From: an uncultured Methylobacter sp.
GTDB taxonomy: Bacteria; Pseudomonadota; Gammaproteobacteria; Methylococcales; Methylomonadaceae
NCBI GenBank assembly: GCA_903831545.1
Contig: CAIKYI010000055.1
Span: 1-7,542 of the forward strand
Direction of reading: 5' to 3'
Length of the DNA stretch: 7,542 nucleotides
Within the stretch, counting starts at the first letter, position 1. Each line of letters starts with the position of its first letter. The notes beneath the pieces were generated by a model, which made no database searches, had not been told where the DNA came from, and saw nothing but the letters and a program-made list of their open reading frames with translations. Positions 5,883 through 7,542 of this stretch are shown piece by piece. The position numbers and the translations under genes are program-made.

Positions 5883-6158
5883 AAGGACTCTTTATATTGA
5901 CGCGTATGACGGCGAACTGCCGTAATTCAATAGCTTATGATAACAGATATTGAGACTTCGGGCGGACAAGGTTGATTTTTAACCATACTGGAGGTAAACC
6001 TTCCAGTCAGTGGGCTTAAAAAATTCATCCCGAAGGTTAAGAAGAAAAATCATACTGCTACAGGATGATTTAACAAAATTTAACCCTACTGAAATAAATT
6101 GAATTTATACTGATATAATAAGTCGCTTGCTTCTAACACTTTGATTAATTAATCACTC
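5883..6158. other. Repeat-rich divergent regulatory gap between dbpA and the polysaccharide transferase gene
   Basis: No gene is visible in these 276 bases. Inverted repeats are ACGGC/GCCGT (5909-5923, 5-nt loop), CTGGAGG/CCTTCCAG with a one-base bulge (5987-6005), AACCTTC/GAAGGTT (5997-6003/6032-6038) and CTTCGGG/CCCGAAG (5956-5962/6029-6035). The 13-mer TTTAACCATACTG (5978-5990) recurs with one change at 6079-6091, and TACTG occurs four times. No clear promoter for dbpA was found, so some of these dyads may lie in its leader. Confidence 0.6.
6111..6119 (+). promoter_or_regulatory. Extended -10 promoter of the polysaccharide transferase gene
   Basis: TGATATAAT is a perfect TATAAT (6114-6119) preceded by a TGN extension, sufficient for sigma-70 without a good -35. 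Only weak -35 candidates exist near 6089-6096. Transcription would start near 6126, about 33 nt before the ATG. The -10 is also part of a TTATA-CTGA-TATAA dyad, which may be incidental in this A/T-rich stretch. Confidence 0.6.
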
Positions 6159-7542
6159 ATGAATCAGATCCGTCCCAAAGGCTTTATTCGACCATTACAT
6201 TCCAAACTACAGTCCTTGGCGCGTACCCTCGATATAGCTTTAATTGTAGCGTCGCTCTATATATCCTTAAATTATTACCAACTCCCCCTCGACCAAGAGT
6301 ATTTATTGCCTTGCCTTATAGCTGCGGCATTGTTTGGCATTTTTGCCGAAAATAATGAGATTTATCAAGGCTGGCGCGGCGCGCCTTTATTCGATGAAGC
6401 CTTACGCATACTACTTTCCTGGCTAGGCGCATTTACACTAGTCATCAGCGGCGTTTATCTTTACAACGCCAACTATAATTATTCATTGGAAGCCATCGAA
6501 TTATGGCTGCCACTTTCCCCTTTCAGCATCATTCTGATGCACTCCATCCGACGAGGATGCCTGGCTTATCTAAGAAGACACGGATTTAACACACGCTTTT
6601 ACGCCATACTCGGCGCTAACCCGCTGGGTTACAGACTTAAAACAGCCATATCAGAAATGCCCTGGCTAGGTTACAACTTTGTAGGTTTTTTTGATGACCG
6701 CTCTGAATCTGAAGATCGGCGTCTCGGTTCTGATCAAATCGACGATATTAAAGGGGGATTTGATCAACTACTTGACCAAGCAAAATCAGGCATGATCGAC
6801 CATGTCTACATCACCTTACCGTTATGCGCGGAAAAGCGTATAGGGACTTTTATACAACAACTGGCCGACAGCACGGTTTCGGTTAACATCGTTCCCAACT
6901 TTTTTACCTTCAACCTAATCCAGTCCAAATGGAGCAATGTACAAGGCATTCCCGTGGTGAGCGTTTTTGATACACCATTTAATGCCTACGATAGCGTAAC
7001 TAAACGCATTGAGGATCTTGTGCTGTGTATGATCATCCTGCCGATTATAGCTATACCCATGCTTATCATCAGTATTGCTATCAAACTAACTTCACGGGGC
7101 TCGGTGCTTTTCAAGCAACAACGCTATGGTATAAAAGGCGAGCCAATAGAAGTTTGGAAATTCCGCTCCATGACAGTCAGTGACAACGGCATCAATGTAA
7201 AGCAAGCTACCAAAAATGATGCCCGCATAACGCCACTTGGAAGTTTTTTGCGAAGAACGTCCCTCGACGAACTACCGCAGTTTTTGAATGTCTTACAGGG
7301 CACCATGTCAGTAGTCGGACCACGTCCCCATGCCGTTGCACATAATGAATACTACCGAAAACAGATTCAAGGATACATGTTGCGTCACAAAGTCAAACCG
7401 GGTATTACCGGTCAGGCGCAGATTAATGGCTGCCGGGGAGAAACTGACACACTTGATAAAATGGAAGCCAGAATTCATCACGATCTGGAGTATTTGAAAC
7501 AATGGTCATTATGGCTCGATATAAAAATTGTGCTTCTGACTA
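6159..7542 (+). CDS. Undecaprenyl-phosphate glucose (hexose-1-phosphate) transferase, WcaJ-like; 3' end beyond window
   Basis: The product of this family moves a hexose-1-phosphate from a UDP-sugar to undecaprenyl phosphate on the inner membrane, the first step of exopolysaccharide or capsule synthesis. The 461 visible codons are nearly the full length of WcaJ (about 464), so only a short C-terminus is missing. Hydrophobic segments lie at about 24-40, 49-64, 82-102 and 115-130, followed by a Rossmann-like domain (G152-A-N-P-L-G157). The catalytic polyprenyl-phosphate transferase domain begins with a proline-broken membrane helix (284-310). It then carries S-R-G-S-V-L-F-K-Q-Q-R-Y-G (312-324), K-F-R-S-M (334-338), the catalytic-type D370-E371 in S-L-D-E-L-P-Q, V-V-G-P-R-P (385-390) and K-P-G-I-T-G (413-418). 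An in-frame TAA at 6150-6152 makes the ATG at 6159 the earliest start; no good Shine-Dalgarno precedes it. Sugar specificity cannot be read from sequence. Confidence 0.9.
   Translation, partial: MNQIRPKGFIRPLHSKLQSLARTLDIALIVASLYISLNYYQLPLDQEYLLPCLIAAALFGIFAENNEIYQGWRGAPLFDEALRILLSWLGAFTLVISGVYLYNANYNYSLEAIELWLPLSPFSIILMHSIRRGCLAYLRRHGFNTRFYAILGANPLGYRLKTAISEMPWLGYNFVGFFDDRSESEDRRLGSDQIDDIKGGFDQLLDQAKSGMIDHVYITLPLCAEKRIGTFIQQLADSTVSVNIVPNFFTFNLIQSKWSNVQGIPVVSVFDTPFNAYDSVTKRIEDLVLCMIILPIIAIPMLIISIAIKLTSRGSVLFKQQRYGIKGEPIEVWKFRSMTVSDNGINVKQATKNDARITPLGSFLRRTSLDELPQFLNVLQGTMSVVGPRPHAVAHNEYYRKQIQGYMLRHKVKPGITGQAQINGCRGETDTLDKMEARIHHDLEYLKQWSLWLDIKIVLLT

Noticed and set aside
7124..7502. Two open frames on the minus strand (7124-7306 and 7308-7502)
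   Set aside because: Both lie wholly within the coding strand of the sugar transferase, whose conserved motifs explain the sequence.
1..7542. CRISPR array, insertion sequence, toxin-antitoxin, phage or defence system
   Set aside because: No regularly spaced repeats, transposase or integrase motifs, or unassigned gene clusters are present; every substantial open frame belongs to a known flagellar, RNA helicase or polysaccharide family.

Overview
The window looks like a chromosomal segment of a flagellated gammaproteobacterium of moderate to low GC content. The evidence is the flgN-flgM-flgA / flgBCD layout, a sigma-54 plus FleQ-like plus sigma-28 flagellar control scheme, RhlE and DbpA helicases of gammaproteobacterial type, and a WcaJ-like exopolysaccharide initiating transferase. 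Polar-flagellated groups such as pseudomonads, vibrios and methanotrophs use this control scheme. I cannot fix the genus from sequence alone; a methanotroph of the Methylococcales is only a guess.

Left part (1-2747), flagellar genes. Reading leftward are flgB, flgC and the first codons of flgD, encoding rod and hook-cap proteins. Reading rightward are flgA (P-ring chaperone), flgM (anti-sigma-28) and flgN (export chaperone). The 283-bp divergent gap between flgB and flgA holds a good sigma-54 promoter for flgBCD. About 150 bp upstream of it is a near-match to the Pseudomonas FleQ operator. flgM has its own almost perfect sigma-28 promoter. Early master control, the middle (rod/hook) class and late sigma-28 feedback are therefore all visible within about 1 kb.

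Middle part (2748-5882). A tRNA-Arg(CCU) gene is followed by rhlE on the plus strand and dbpA on the minus strand. These are two DEAD-box RNA helicases in tail-to-tail orientation. A long stem-loop between them pairs better in the dbpA transcript than in the rhlE transcript. dbpA starts at GTG.

Right part (5883-7542). A 276-bp divergent gap is rich in inverted and direct repeats and contains an extended -10 promoter. It leads into an almost complete gene for an undecaprenyl-phosphate glucose (hexose-1-phosphate) transferase that would open an exopolysaccharide or capsule locus beyond the window.

All protein genes belong to well-known families and I see no new gene system. What deserves a second look is regulatory: the FleQ-like box, the promoter set, the strand-biased terminator-like hairpin, and the repeated TACTG elements in front of the polysaccharide gene.
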